Positions 45,206-56,900 of a stretch of DNA of 64,000 nt are shown one piece after another. Each line of letters opens with the position of its first letter. Position 1 is the first letter of the stretch. This DNA comes from an uncultured Verrucomicrobia subdivision 3 bacterium (GTDB lineage Bacteria; Verrucomicrobiota; Verrucomicrobiia; Limisphaerales; UBA11358), in contig CAINLR010000165.1 of assembly GCA_903850425.1 (NCBI GenBank), positions 45,176-109,175 on the forward strand, written 5' to 3'. Position numbers and translations under genes: made by a program. A model generated the notes under the pieces. The model made no database searches, was not told where the DNA came from, and saw only the letters and a program-made list of their open reading frames with translations.

Positions 45206-45490
45206 ATGGCCACCAAAAAGAAAGTCTCCGTCACTAAACCGAATTCGCCGACGCAACAGCGCCTGTGGCTGATGTATCCGCCCAAGCTGATCAAGCAGCC
45301 GTTCATCTGGGAAGTGGGCCACAAGTTCAAAATCACCACGAACATCCGCCAAGCCAGCGTGACGGACGAAATCGGCATCGTGTGCCTCGAACTCGACGGC
45401 GCGAGGAGCGAGGTGGATGCGGCCATCAAATGGCTGGTCAAACAAGGCGTCAACGTGGAACCGGTGGAAATTGGCGTGATTGCCGGCTAA
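45206..45490 (+). CDS. NIL-domain protein
   Basis: A 94-residue ferredoxin-fold NIL domain (RLWLMYPPKLIKQPFIWEVG, TTNIRQASVTDEIGIVCLEL, AIKWLVKQGVNVEPVEIG). NIL domains occur at the end of methionine ABC-transporter ATPases, where they sense methionine, and in proteins of alternative homocysteine synthesis. A free-standing NIL protein next to a sulfur carrier and under an S-box leader supports a methionine-pathway role, as a sensor or enzyme subunit. I used the ATG at 45206 (MATKKK); an ATG three codons earlier is possible. Confidence 0.85.
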   Translation: MATKKKVSVTKPNSPTQQRLWLMYPPKLIKQPFIWEVGHKFKITTNIRQASVTDEIGIVCLELDGARSEVDAAIKWLVKQGVNVEPVEIGVIAG

Positions 45491-45513
45491 GAAATTTGCT
45501 GGGACAAATTGAA

Positions 45514-45537
45514 CGGCGCGGAGTGATTTCCGCGCCG
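45514..45537 (+). terminator. Hairpin after the NIL gene
   Basis: The stem CGGCGCGGA with TCCGCGCCG and a 6-base loop lies 23 bases after the NIL stop and is followed by the weak T-rich stretch GTTTGATTT. The same stem sequence is reused at 46121-46144. Confidence 0.6.
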
Positions 45538-45705
45538 GTTTGATTTGGCGAGAGGCTGTGAATTAGATTTGATTGGATCGGCCAAACGCTGTAAATTTGC
45601 AGCAGCGTCAGTAATGACAAAAGGATTACTTTTCGATTTTGCAGCATAAAACCAAGGTGCTGCACTGGCATAAAGCCAACCAAATAAAAAACCAAAGACC
45701 ACACC

Positions 45706-46098
45706 ATGAAAACAACCAAGTCCAAGAAAGCAACGCCGCCGAAGCCGGCCGCGACCCCAGTGCGCGCCACCATCACTGCAAGCAAAAAGACGGCGACCAA
45801 AGTGTCCGCTACAACCCCAACCCCGGTGAGCAAGAACGCGAGCAAGAAACCAGCTACCAAAGCGGCCGCTACAACTCCCGCTGCGACCCCGGTGCGCGCC
45901 AAGGCCGGCACAAAAACGGAAGCCAAAGCCCCGGTCGCCGCGCCAACGCCGGCTCCTCTCCGCGAAATCACCACTGAAGTCATTGCCGCCCGCGCTTACT
46001 CCCTCTGGGAACAACGGGGGCGCCCGCAGGGCCAAGATGTTGAGTTGTGGATCGAGGCTGAGCAGCAGCTCAAGGCGTCCCAGTCATATGCGGCCTGA
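45706..46098 (+). CDS. DUF2934 protein with a Lys/Ala/Pro-rich N-terminus
   Basis: A 130-residue protein. The first ~85 residues are low-complexity Lys/Ala/Thr/Pro (KSKKATPPKPAATPVRA and similar), reminiscent of histone-H1-like nucleoid tails. The C-terminal ~40 residues form the DUF2934 motif: EVIAARAYSLWEQRGRPQGQ followed by DVELWIEAEQQL. The function of DUF2934 is unknown; the basic tail suggests nucleic-acid binding, by inference. It is convergent with atpC and shares a bidirectional terminator with it. Confidence 0.85.
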   Translation: MKTTKSKKATPPKPAATPVRATITASKKTATKVSATTPTPVSKNASKKPATKAAATTPAATPVRAKAGTKTEAKAPVAAPTPAPLREITTEVIAARAYSLWEQRGRPQGQDVELWIEAEQQLKASQSYAA

Positions 46099-46115
46099 TC
46101 TGGCTCTCTAAACGC

Positions 46116-46144
46116 AAAAACGGCGCGGAGAATTCTCCGCGCCG
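46116..46144 (-). terminator. Terminator of the ATP synthase operon (palindromic, possibly bidirectional)
   Basis: A perfect 24-base palindrome, stem CGGCGCGGAG with CTCCGCGCCG, lies between the convergent DUF2934 and atpC genes. On the minus strand it is followed by TTTTT (AAAAA at 46116-46120); on the plus strand the T-run is weaker. Confidence 0.85.
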
Positions 46145-46160
46145 CTGTTTGGTTTTAAGA

Positions 46161-46571
46161 TTATTTCTTGTGCCGCTGTTTGACCTTTAACTGCGTGGTC
46201 GCGTGGACGAGCGCGGCATGAACCGTGGCGGATTCTTCCTCGCTCAGCTTCTCGGCGAGGCGGGCCTCGGCTTTCTGACGAGCCTGTTCGGCGGCAACTT
46301 CATCAATGTTTTCAGCCCTAATCGCCATATCCGTGAGGATGCCCACGCGTCCGCCGGTGATTTGCACGAAGCCGTCGCCAACCGCCAGGAAAATGTTTTC
46401 GCTGCCTTTGCGGGCGACGACTTCGCACGCGACCAACTGGGTCATCAACGGCATGTGCGTCGGATAGATGCCCATCTCACCGTCAATGCCGGTGAGCGTG
46501 ACCATCTCCACATCGTCGGAGAAAATCTTCGCTTCCGGCGTGACGATTTCGAGTTTTAAGGTAGCGGCCAT
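46161..46571 (-). CDS. atpC: ATP synthase F1 epsilon subunit
   Basis: A 136-residue epsilon subunit of the F-type ATP synthase, part of the rotor stalk and a regulator of ATP hydrolysis. The beta-sandwich domain is clear (LEIVTPEAKIFSDDVEMVTL, GIDGEMGIYPTHMPLMTQL, FVQITGGRVGILTDMA), followed by the two-helix C-terminal domain rich in Ala, Glu and Lys. It is the last gene of the atp operon, 37 bases after atpD, and is followed by the palindromic terminator. Confidence 0.96.
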   Translation of the reverse strand: MAATLKLEIVTPEAKIFSDDVEMVTLTGIDGEMGIYPTHMPLMTQLVACEVVARKGSENIFLAVGDGFVQITGGRVGILTDMAIRAENIDEVAAEQARQKAEARLAEKLSEEESATVHAALVHATTQLKVKQRHKK

Positions 46572-46608
46572 TAATTAAAAATTGTGGATCGTATCAACGG
46601 TTCGCGCC

Positions 46609-48967
<2,359 letters not shown>

Positions 48968-48976
48968 GAAAAAAGG

Positions 48977-50509
48977 TTAGCGGTAGGTCTGCTTGAATTC
49001 CGCGACGGACGATTTCAGCTCGGCAGCCAGCGCGTCGCTGATGGCTTTTTCATTGCGGATCTTGAGTAGCAACGCGGCTTTGCGGGTGCCGAGAAAATCC
49101 GTGAGCTTTGTCTGGAAATCCTTGATCTTGTCCACCGTCACGTCGTCAAAGAAACTGTTCTGCACTGCCCACAAAACGGCGGCTTGGACTTCCACCGCGA
49201 TCGGATTGAATTGCGGCTGCTTGAAAATTTCCACGACGCGCTTGCCGCGTTCGAGAATCGCCTGCGTCTTCGCATCCAGATCGGAGCCAAACTGCGCGAA
49301 GGCGGCGAGTTCGCGGTATTGCGCCAAGTCGCCTTTGATACGACCGGCGACCTGCTTCATCGCCTTGATCTGCGCGGCCGAACCGACGCGGCTCACCGAG
49401 AGACCGACGGAAACAGCGGGACGCACACCTTGATAGAACAAATCAGTTTCGAGGTAGATCTGGCCGTCTGTGATCGAAATCACGTTGGTCGGAATATAAG
49501 CCGAAACGTCGCCGGCCTGCGTCTCGATGATGGGCAGCGCGGTGAGGGAGCCGTTGCCGTATTTTTCCGACACGCGCGCGGAACGTTCCAGCAAGCGGCT
49601 GTGCAGATAAAACACGTCGCCGGGATACGCTTCACGACCGGACGGGCGTTTCAAGATGAGTGACACCTGGCGATACGCGACGGCGTGCTTGGACAAATCA
49701 TCGTAAATAATCAGCGCGTCCATGCCGTTGTCCATGAACCATTCGCCGATTGCCGCACCGGTAAACGGAGCGAGATATTGGTTCGAGGCGGAATCGGAAG
49801 CGGAGGCCACCACCACGATGGTGTAAGGCAGCGCGCCGGCTTCTTCCAAAACGCCGATGACGCGAGCGATGTTTGACTGCTTCTGGCCGACCGCGACGTA
49901 AATGTTGTAAATCGGGCGGAATTCTTTTTCGCCGGCAGCTTCGGCGGCTTTGTTAATGCGCGCCTGATTGATCATCGTGTCCACGCCGATGGTGGTCTTG
50001 CCGGTCGAACGGTCACCGATGATGAGTTCGCGCTGACCGCGACCAATCGGAATCATCGCGTCAATGGCCATGATGCCCGTCTGTAACGGTTGGCTGACGG
50101 ATTTGCGGCGGATGATGCCGGGCGCAATTTTCTCGACGGGATAAAAAGCGGTTTCTTTGATCGGCCCCTTGCCATCAATCGGCTGGCCGAGCGTGTTGAC
50201 CACGCGACCGAGCAGTCCTTTGCCGACGGGAACCTGGAGGAGTTTGCCGGTGGTGCGGACTTCGGAACCTTCCTTGATCTTGGTGTAATCGCCCAAGACA
50301 ATCGCGCCGACTTCGGTCTCTTCGAGGTTGAGCGCGAGGCCGGTGATGCCGTTGCCGAAGTCCAGCATCTCGTTGAGCATCGTGTCGGTGAGGCCTTCGA
50401 TTTTGGCCACGCCGTCGCCAATTTCGCGAACGGTGCCGACATTCTGTTTGGCGGTCGCGGTCTTGGCACCGGCGATCTGCGCTTCAATTTCTTGCAACAA
50501 ATTACTCAT
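48977..50509 (-). CDS. atpA: ATP synthase F1 alpha subunit
   Basis: A 510-residue non-catalytic nucleotide-binding subunit. The P-loop reads [13 protein letters not shown] (most bacteria have GDRQTGKT, so Gln is Ser here). The Arg-finger segment [17 protein letters not shown] and the [16 protein letters not shown] region are intact. It follows atpH by nine bases and precedes atpG by nine. The Gln-to-Ser change in the P-loop is also seen in some other phyla and need not affect binding. Confidence 0.98.
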   Translation of the reverse strand: MSNLLQEIEAQIAGAKTATAKQNVGTVREIGDGVAKIEGLTDTMLNEMLDFGNGITGLALNLEETEVGAIVLGDYTKIKEGSEVRTTGKLLQVPVGKGLLGRVVNTLGQPIDGKGPIKETAFYPVEKIAPGIIRRKSVSQPLQTGIMAIDAMIPIGRGQRELIIGDRSTGKTTIGVDTMINQARINKAAEAAGEKEFRPIYNIYVAVGQKQSNIARVIGVLEEAGALPYTIVVVASASDSASNQYLAPFTGAAIGEWFMDNGMDALIIYDDLSKHAVAYRQVSLILKRPSGREAYPGDVFYLHSRLLERSARVSEKYGNGSLTALPIIETQAGDVSAYIPTNVISITDGQIYLETDLFYQGVRPAVSVGLSVSRVGSAAQIKAMKQVAGRIKGDLAQYRELAAFAQFGSDLDAKTQAILERGKRVVEIFKQPQFNPIAVEVQAAVLWAVQNSFFDDVTVDKIKDFQTKLTDFLGTRKAALLLKIRNEKAISDALAAELKSSVAEFKQTYR

Positions 50510-50518
50510 AATTTCCGA

Positions 50519-50911
50519 TTAAAAACTTTGCTCCAACTTTTCCAAACGCGTTTTCACGCTGCCGTCGTAAAGATCGCTGCCGACCTGGATCCGCAGGCCA
50601 CCGAGCAGCGACGCATTCTGCTCGAACGTCAGCTTCAGCGCGTTGCCGTAAAGCCGTTTCAACTGGGCCGCCACCTGCGTCTGAAAATCGGCGGACAGCG
50701 GCACCGCGCTCTCCACCCGGGCGGTGTGCTGCTCCAAATCCAACTGCACCAACCGATGCAACCGCGCGAGAATCTCGACATAGCCGCGCGGCTTCTTCTC
50801 TACGATCAAGCTCACGGCCTGGCGAACGCGATTTTCGTCCAGCAAACCGTTGACGAGGCAACTGCGGAACAGTTGCCGCGCGTCGCGCCGGGCGTGTTTG
50901 GAGATTTTCAT
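50519..50911 (-). CDS. atpH: ATP synthase F1 delta subunit, short
   Basis: A 130-residue protein in the atpH position between atpF and atpA. The C-terminal part (LLGGLRIQVGSDLYDGSVKTRLEKL) is the diagnostic delta/OSCP motif. The usual subunit is ~175-180 residues; here the N-terminal helical bundle is reduced (MKISKHARRDARQLFRSCLV), as in some verrucomicrobial and planctomycetal operons. It links the peripheral stalk b subunits to F1. Confidence 0.9.
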   Translation of the reverse strand: MKISKHARRDARQLFRSCLVNGLLDENRVRQAVSLIVEKKPRGYVEILARLHRLVQLDLEQHTARVESAVPLSADFQTQVAAQLKRLYGNALKLTFEQNASLLGGLRIQVGSDLYDGSVKTRLEKLEQSF

Positions 50912-50956
50912 TCCGTTCTTAGTGAATCAGCGATGGCAAATCTGACTTTGATCAGG

Positions 50957-51457
50957 TCAGGCGGCCAGTTGCTTGCTGGTTTCTTCCGCCAGACGACGCT
51001 GGTCGTCCGCCGTGAGAATCTTGCCGGTGACCGTCGTGGTGGTTTGCACCACGAGGCGGCCGACTTCGCGTTTCAAATCAGCGAGCATCCGGGCGTGATC
51101 CTGCGCCGCCGCTTCGCGTGCTTTGGCGATAATCTGCTCGGCGGCGGCAATGGCTTTCTGCGTCTCCACTTCGCGCACGCGCGCAGCGGCCTCACGCGCC
51201 TGCTCGATCATCTTGTTCGCCGTGTCGCTGGCCTGATTCAAAATGCGCTGGCGTTCCGATTCGGTCTTGGCCAGTTCGGCCTTGATCTTGTCGGCATTTT
51301 CAACGCTCTCGGCGATTTTTTTCTGGCGCGCATCCAGCATGTTGAAAATGGGCGGGAAGGCCCATTTCCACAGGACAAACATCACGATCCCGAAGTTGAA
51401 CAACTGCGGAATCAGCTTGGTCCACTGGATGCCCAGCGTTTGGAGCAGGTCGCCCAT
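50957..51457 (-). CDS. atpF: ATP synthase F0 b subunit
   Basis: A 166-residue peripheral-stalk subunit with one N-terminal membrane helix (LFNFGIVMFVLWKWAFPPIF) and a long charged helix (IAESVENADKIKAELAKTES and onward, Ala/Glu/Gln-rich) that forms the stator coiled coil. A single b gene is present, so a homodimeric stalk is expected. It lies 11 bases after atpE. Confidence 0.96.
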   Translation of the reverse strand: MGDLLQTLGIQWTKLIPQLFNFGIVMFVLWKWAFPPIFNMLDARQKKIAESVENADKIKAELAKTESERQRILNQASDTANKMIEQAREAAARVREVETQKAIAAAEQIIAKAREAAAQDHARMLADLKREVGRLVVQTTTTVTGKILTADDQRRLAEETSKQLAA

Positions 51458-51468
51458 AGGTCAATAGA

Positions 51469-51696
51469 TTACTTGTTGGCGAGCAAGAAGAACGTCAACA
51501 TCGCCAAGCCTTCGGCGAGCGCCATCGCGAGGAGGGCGGTGGTGAAAATTTTGCCGAAGGCACCGGGGTTGCGGCCGGTGGCCATCGCGGCACCCATGCC
51601 AGCCAGGCCGATTCCGATGGCGGCGCCACCGCCGACCAGGCCCACGCCGATGTTACCATGCAAGGTTTGAAGAACTGCGTCTGCTGCGAGCATCAT
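51469..51696 (-). CDS. atpE: ATP synthase F0 c subunit
   Basis: A 75-residue proteolipid with two helices. The first is Gly-rich (GGGAAIGIGLAGMGAAMA), the loop is TGRNPGAF, and the second carries the ion-binding Glu in LLAMALAEGLAMLTFFLL. The Na+-specific pattern (Gln in helix 1 and Glu-Ser/Thr in helix 2) is absent, so proton coupling is expected. Two adjacent ATG codons exist; the first is at 51696. Confidence 0.96.
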   Translation of the reverse strand: MMLAADAVLQTLHGNIGVGLVGGGAAIGIGLAGMGAAMATGRNPGAFGKIFTTALLAMALAEGLAMLTFFLLANK

Positions 51697-51774
51697 ATGT
51701 TTATTAATTTGAGTTTCAGTTTCAGTTACATGCGGCCGTTCGCCTAAAGGTCTCCCGGCTGCAAAATGTTAAAA

Positions 51775-52818
51775 TCAGTGTCCGGCTTCCGCTCCATCTT
51801 CGTCCGTGTGCGAGCAGAACATGCCGATGAACGCCACGCTCAACAGCGTGAACACCAGTGCTTGCACCAGCGCGACCATGAGTTCGAGAAAATAAAACGG
51901 CAGCGCGGCAATGCCGAGCGGCGAGTTGGTGAGCATGATGGCCAGAACGCTTTCACCGCCGAAAATATTGCCGTAAAGACGCATCGAGAGCGCCACCGGC
52001 CGCACGCAGATGGAAATGATTTCAATGCAGCCAACAAACAGGAAGATCACCGCCAGCGGAATCACGACCAAGCCCTTGAAACCGCCTTTGACACCGAAGA
52101 TGTGTTTCACCATTCCCCACGGACCATTGTATTTCAACGCCCACCAGAGGCTCATGATGAAGAAAATCGCCGACATGGCCACCGTCATGTTGGCATCGGC
52201 CGTTGGCGGACGAAACAGCGGCGCTTCCGCGTGGTGAATGGCGAGGGGCATCATGCTCGCCTTGTCCGGCTCGCCCCAACCGATGCTGCCAACGCCAGGC
52301 AATAGGCCCATCAAATTTGAAGTCGCAATGAAGATAAAGTAAGTCGCCGCCAGCGGAAACACCCAGCGCGCCACCTTGGGTTCCAGCATCCCTTCGCACA
52401 TGTCGCGCAACCCGCCGATCAACGCCTCCACAAAATTCTGCAATCCCGAGGGCACCTCCTTCATTCGGCGCGTGCCCAAGCGCACCACGACGAGGATGAC
52501 GATGGCCACCACCCAGGTATAAAGTATGGAGTTGGTGATCGGCAGCGAAGGAAATGCTTTCGGCCAGATGCCCGCGAATACCGTCGGCACATTTCGCTCT
52601 TCCAGCGGTGCGTCCGCCGGCACCGGGCCCAAAAACAACAGGGTCGGCGCATACGCGGACACCAGCGGCTTGTCGGACTCCGCAGCCGCGGCATGATGGA
52701 CTTCTCCAGCCACCGCCTCGACGGCGGACGGCACCGCAGTTGTTTCTGCCGGAGCAGAAACGACCATGGCGAGGGTAAACGCCAGCCAGATTAGAATGAT
52801 TTTACCGAATTGATTCAC
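51775..52818 (-). CDS. atpB: ATP synthase F0 a subunit with N-terminal signal-like extension
   Basis: The stator ion-channel subunit, about 347 residues from the GTG at 52818; a GTG at 52863 would add 15. The essential Arg is in RPVALSMRLYGNIFGGES, and the last helices contain LELMVALVQALVFTLLSVAF. The first ~75 residues are unusual: a signal-peptide-like helix (IILIWLAFTLAMVVSAPAET) and a long polar segment precede the family core. This extension means the subunit may be inserted through a cleavable signal. It is the first gene of the atp operon; no atpI or atpZ precedes it. Confidence 0.92.
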   Translation of the reverse strand: MNQFGKIILIWLAFTLAMVVSAPAETTAVPSAVEAVAGEVHHAAAAESDKPLVSAYAPTLLFLGPVPADAPLEERNVPTVFAGIWPKAFPSLPITNSILYTWVVAIVILVVVRLGTRRMKEVPSGLQNFVEALIGGLRDMCEGMLEPKVARWVFPLAATYFIFIATSNLMGLLPGVGSIGWGEPDKASMMPLAIHHAEAPLFRPPTADANMTVAMSAIFFIMSLWWALKYNGPWGMVKHIFGVKGGFKGLVVIPLAVIFLFVGCIEIISICVRPVALSMRLYGNIFGGESVLAIMLTNSPLGIAALPFYFLELMVALVQALVFTLLSVAFIGMFCSHTDEDGAEAGH

Positions 52819-52925
52819 AAGTAATGGCTTCTCATGGCGCAGATTTCGCACTGAAATAAGCACGCGCCAGAGACGGGCGAAAATGCCGGAACGTGAAAAA
52901 TTTCACAAGCTTTTTTACAAAAAAT

Positions 52926-53792
52926 TTATGGACGCGCAGGGTCGGAAACATCCCAGTTTGCGCGCAATTCTTCCGGGGAAACCCCCTGCCCGCGCAGCGC
53001 CCGCAGACTCAAGGCGTCATGCCGTTTGGCCAACCGCCGTCCACGGTCGTCCAGCATCAGCGCGCAGTGGAAGAAATCCGGCACCGGCAGATGCAAGGAG
53101 CGATAGAGCAAAATCTGACGTGCCGTGCTGAGCAGCAAATCCGCACCGCGCACCACTTCGGTGATCCGCATCGCCGCGTCGTCCGCCACGCAGGCGAGTT
53201 GATATGCCGGCACGCCATCGCCGCGCCAGACGATGAAATCGCCAAAATCTTTACCGGCGACGAATTTCTGTTCGCCACAATTTCTGTCCACAAAGGAGAT
53301 CACCTCGCCATCGGGCACATAAAAGCGCCAACTAAATTTACGATTGCCGATTTCGGATTGCTGGTTTTGCCGGCAGGTTCCCGGATAAATGGGTTCCTCG
53401 TCGTTTTCAGCATGCGGGGCGCGAATGGCAGCTTGGATGTCTTTGCGTGAACAGGTGCAGGGATAGATGAAATTGCCCGCGCGCAGCTTTTCCAATGCGG
53501 CACGATAAAAATCCATTCGTTCGCTTTGGTTGTAAGGTGCGAACGGCCCGCCACAGTCCGGCCCTTCGCTCCATTCAAAACCAAACCAGCGCAGGTCTTC
53601 GAGCATGGTGTCCACGAATTCCATTTTGAAGCGGGTGGAATCCAGGTCTTCGTTGCGCAGGATCAATGCCCCAGCGCGTGACTTTGCCCGCGACTGCGCG
53701 GCCCAGAACGTTTTGGCGTGGCCGAGATGCAAATAGCCCGTGGGTGAGGGAGCCAAGCGGCCGCGATATTTTGGCGGGGTGGAAAAAGTCAC
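52926..53792 (-). CDS. gluQ: Glutamyl-Q tRNA(Asp) synthetase
   Basis: A 288-residue GluRS paralogue lacking the anticodon-binding domain. It transfers glutamate onto queuosine at the wobble position of tRNA(Asp). The start RGRLAPSPTGYLHLGHAKTF contains the HIGH-type motif (HLGH). RNEDLDSTR marks the glutamate site, YPCTCSRKDI and YPGTCR the zinc-binding Cys residues, and GRRLAKRHDAL the KMSKS-type loop. The length and missing C-terminal half separate it from GltX. The start codon is GTG at 53792. It ends 107 bases before atpB on the same strand and may be cotranscribed with it. Confidence 0.93.
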   Translation of the reverse strand: MTFSTPPKYRGRLAPSPTGYLHLGHAKTFWAAQSRAKSRAGALILRNEDLDSTRFKMEFVDTMLEDLRWFGFEWSEGPDCGGPFAPYNQSERMDFYRAALEKLRAGNFIYPCTCSRKDIQAAIRAPHAENDEEPIYPGTCRQNQQSEIGNRKFSWRFYVPDGEVISFVDRNCGEQKFVAGKDFGDFIVWRGDGVPAYQLACVADDAAMRITEVVRGADLLLSTARQILLYRSLHLPVPDFFHCALMLDDRGRRLAKRHDALSLRALRGQGVSPEELRANWDVSDPARP

Positions 53793-53968
53793 GCCGGCAA
53801 TTAACCTGAAAACAAACTGTAAAACAACTGGAGATCCGCGTTGGCATCAAGAGCGGCTGGCGGCGCGGGGCGCGCGGCGGCCCGATTTGAGTCGCGCGCA
53901 CCTCCCACCGCCTGGCGCGGCGACTCAATCCAATCGTGGAAGCGGGCCGCCGACAAACTCCCGGTCGC
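53793..53968. other. Intergenic region with a GAGTCGC inverted repeat
   Basis: Between the subtilase stop and gluQ. The arms TTGAGTCGC (about 53888) and GCGACTCAA (about 53920) are inverted, 9 bp, with a CG-rich loop. No T-run follows on either strand, so a terminator role is weak. Confidence 0.4.
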
Positions 53969-56900
53969 TTACGGGAACAACAGCCGGTAGAAATGGATCG
54001 GGGCGGCAAAATTCGTTTCGCTGAAACGGATCTGGCCGTTGGTGCCGATGACGTTGGTCTGCACCGGCACCCACACGACCGGCGGCGCCAGATTGGTTGC
54101 CATCTGAACGATGAAGCGGTTGCTCACCGCGCCGCCATCCGCGCCGAGCACCAGTCCGCCTCCAGCATTGGTGAAGGCGAGCGCCGGCACCGGCACCACG
54201 TTCAACAACGCCGCGCTGCTGGTGACGCTGCCACCGAGATTCGTGACGATCACGGAATAGCTGCCGGGGTGATTCGTTCCGGCAGGAGTAAAATTCAGCG
54301 CGTTCGTCTGCACACCGGAAATTCCGCTGCCATCCGCCAGCGGCGCGCCAGCCTTGAGCCATTGGTAGCTCAGGGTTCCGTCGCCGGTGGCCGTGACGCT
54401 GAAGCCCGCGTCTTTGCCGACAAACGTATTGGTCGCTGTCGGCGCAGCGGTGATGACCGGAGCAGCGATGCCCGTGCTAACTGGCGCGAGGCTGCCAAGC
54501 AGTTGGAGGTCGAGGCCGGAAATATTATTCACATACCAACTTCCGGTTCCCGTTCCATTCCACAGCACAATCCGAAAAGTCACGCTCGTTCCGGCAGCGA
54601 CATTTTGCAGCGCTGAAATTGCCGATAGGTCAATGGCGGCTTGCAGATTGCCCGCGGAACTGGTGACCGATCCCCAGGTGATGGCGGACCCGATGTCCGT
54701 GAAGGCTCCATTGCCCACCTGATATTGCCAGATGCCGGTGGTGGAGCCGCTGGCGCTATGCCGGATGTTGTAAGCTGGAATGGTGGCGAACGAAATCGTG
54801 TAGCCTGCACCCGCCGTGAGACTGAGCGTGGCAAAGCTATTCCCGGTGATGGCCGTCGCTGCATTTGTATAGACAAACCCGGTGCCGCCCCAGGCGTTGG
54901 CACCGGCGCTACTCACTGTGCCGACGCCGCTGCCGCGAGTCAAACCAACCACGGTCACGTTGGGTGCATTCGTCGTGGCGGCCAAGGGCGAAGCTCCGTA
55001 GCCTGACAATCCCGTGACTTCCCAGCCGGCCAGCACGCCGCTGTAGGACGCCGGATTCAAGGCCGTCAACACGGCCACGCTGCTGGTGACGCTGCCGGAG
55101 AAATTGGTCACCACCACGTCGTAACTTCCCGCGTCGCCCGCCACGACACTGGCGAGGGAATAATTGGTCGCGTTCGCGCCGGCGATATTGGTGCCTGCTT
55201 TGCGCCATTGATACACCAGCGTCGGCAGGCCGATGGCCGTGACGTTGAAATTCGCCGGCTGGCCGAGCAGAATATTCTGGTTCGTCGGCGACTGCGTGAT
55301 GACCGGTGCCGTAATCACCGTGAGCGCGGCGACGGAACTGGTTGCGCGGCCGGCCACATTGGTGATGACGACAAAATAATTTCCCGCGTTGGTGGCGGCC
55401 GCGCTGGCGATGAAATAATTGGTGGCGGTCGCGCCGCTCAGGACATTCGAATTGAAATACCATTGATAACTCAGGGGCACGCTGCCGGCGGCGTTCACGA
55501 CGAAGTTCGCGGTCGAACCGGCAAAGACATTGGTGCTTTGAGGCGGCGTCAGCACGAGGGGCGCGAGAGTGTCGCCACAGCACACCGAACCGATCACGGC
55601 AACCGAATCCACCCACCAGCCGGCTTTGGAAACGCTGCTATCGGTGCCGCAGCGCCAGCGGAACTGGACGCTTTGTCCCGCTGCCGCAGCGGGCAGATTG
55701 ACGACCACGGGAGTGAACGTGGCATTGGTGCCGCTCCACGCCTGCCGCGCGCCCAAGGCATCGCCTGCATCCAGCGTCGTGGTATATCCGCCGCTCACGA
55801 AGGCACCGCCCGCCGTGAGGATATCGGCAAACGCGCCCGCGCCGATTTTGATTTCCAACACGCCGCCGTCGTAGCCGGATTCCAGTTCGTAGCGATGCTT
55901 GAACGTGAGTTGCGACGGACCGGCGGGCAGCGTCACCGCCGCAGAAATGAGATCGTTGGAACCTTTGGTGGCGGCGTCCGGTGAGAAGACGGCATTGGGC
56001 AAAGTGTCCTTTTGCGTCGTGCTCGTGGTCCAGGCTGATTGTCCGCCGCCCGCCGAAGTCGTCCAACCCACCGGCAACGCGGGCGCGGTCACGGCGTCAA
56101 AATTTTCCGTCCAAAAATTTCCCTGGAGGCCGATCGGCAAACTGAAGCTCACATTGCCGAGATTGTTCGTGCCATCCAGCAACGCGAGGGTGGCCGACAC
56201 ACTGCCGCCGCAAGTGCCGTTGGCGGTGAAGGTGAACGGCTGAGTGATGAGGCTGCCATTGGTGCTCAGCGCGCCGTAGGCCTGCGGCGCACTCGGGTTG
56301 GTGACGCCACCGGTGGCGAGCAACGTGGCCACGAGATTGGTGGTGTTGGCGCTGCCGAGATTTTGCAGGGAGAAATTGGCGGTCACGGTTTCGCCCGGGT
56401 CCACCACGCCGTTGGCCGCGGTGCAGCTTTCGTTGGTGAGCGTGTAGCCCGCGCCGTTGATGGCGGGCGCGGCGACCTCAGCCGCATTGTAAACCACCAA
56501 GGCAAAATCCTGATCCAAGGCGGGCGCTTCATTCGGCACGCCATCGGAATTGATGTTGGCCGCCGTCACAGTGACCACAAACGTGCCGGTCACGCCAGCG
56601 GGAAGAAATACACTTTCGACATTGTTCTTGGCGTCCGCCGTGCCGTTGATGACGGAGGTGGCACCGGAAAAAACATTCCCTTTGTAAGTGTTGCCGCCGA
56701 CGGTGACGGTGAGATCGAGGTTGTTATTGTAGGCGTTGCCCGCCGTGCTGCCGGGCGCATCCGTCCACGCGAGCGTGACGCGAAACGGCTTGGCGCTGCT
56801 GGCCACCACACCGCTGAGCGTGCGGGTCTGGCCGCTGGCGGTGAACTTATCCGCGCTGGTCTGGTCGCGCAGAATGCGGGCGACCCCGTCAAAGGCGGTG

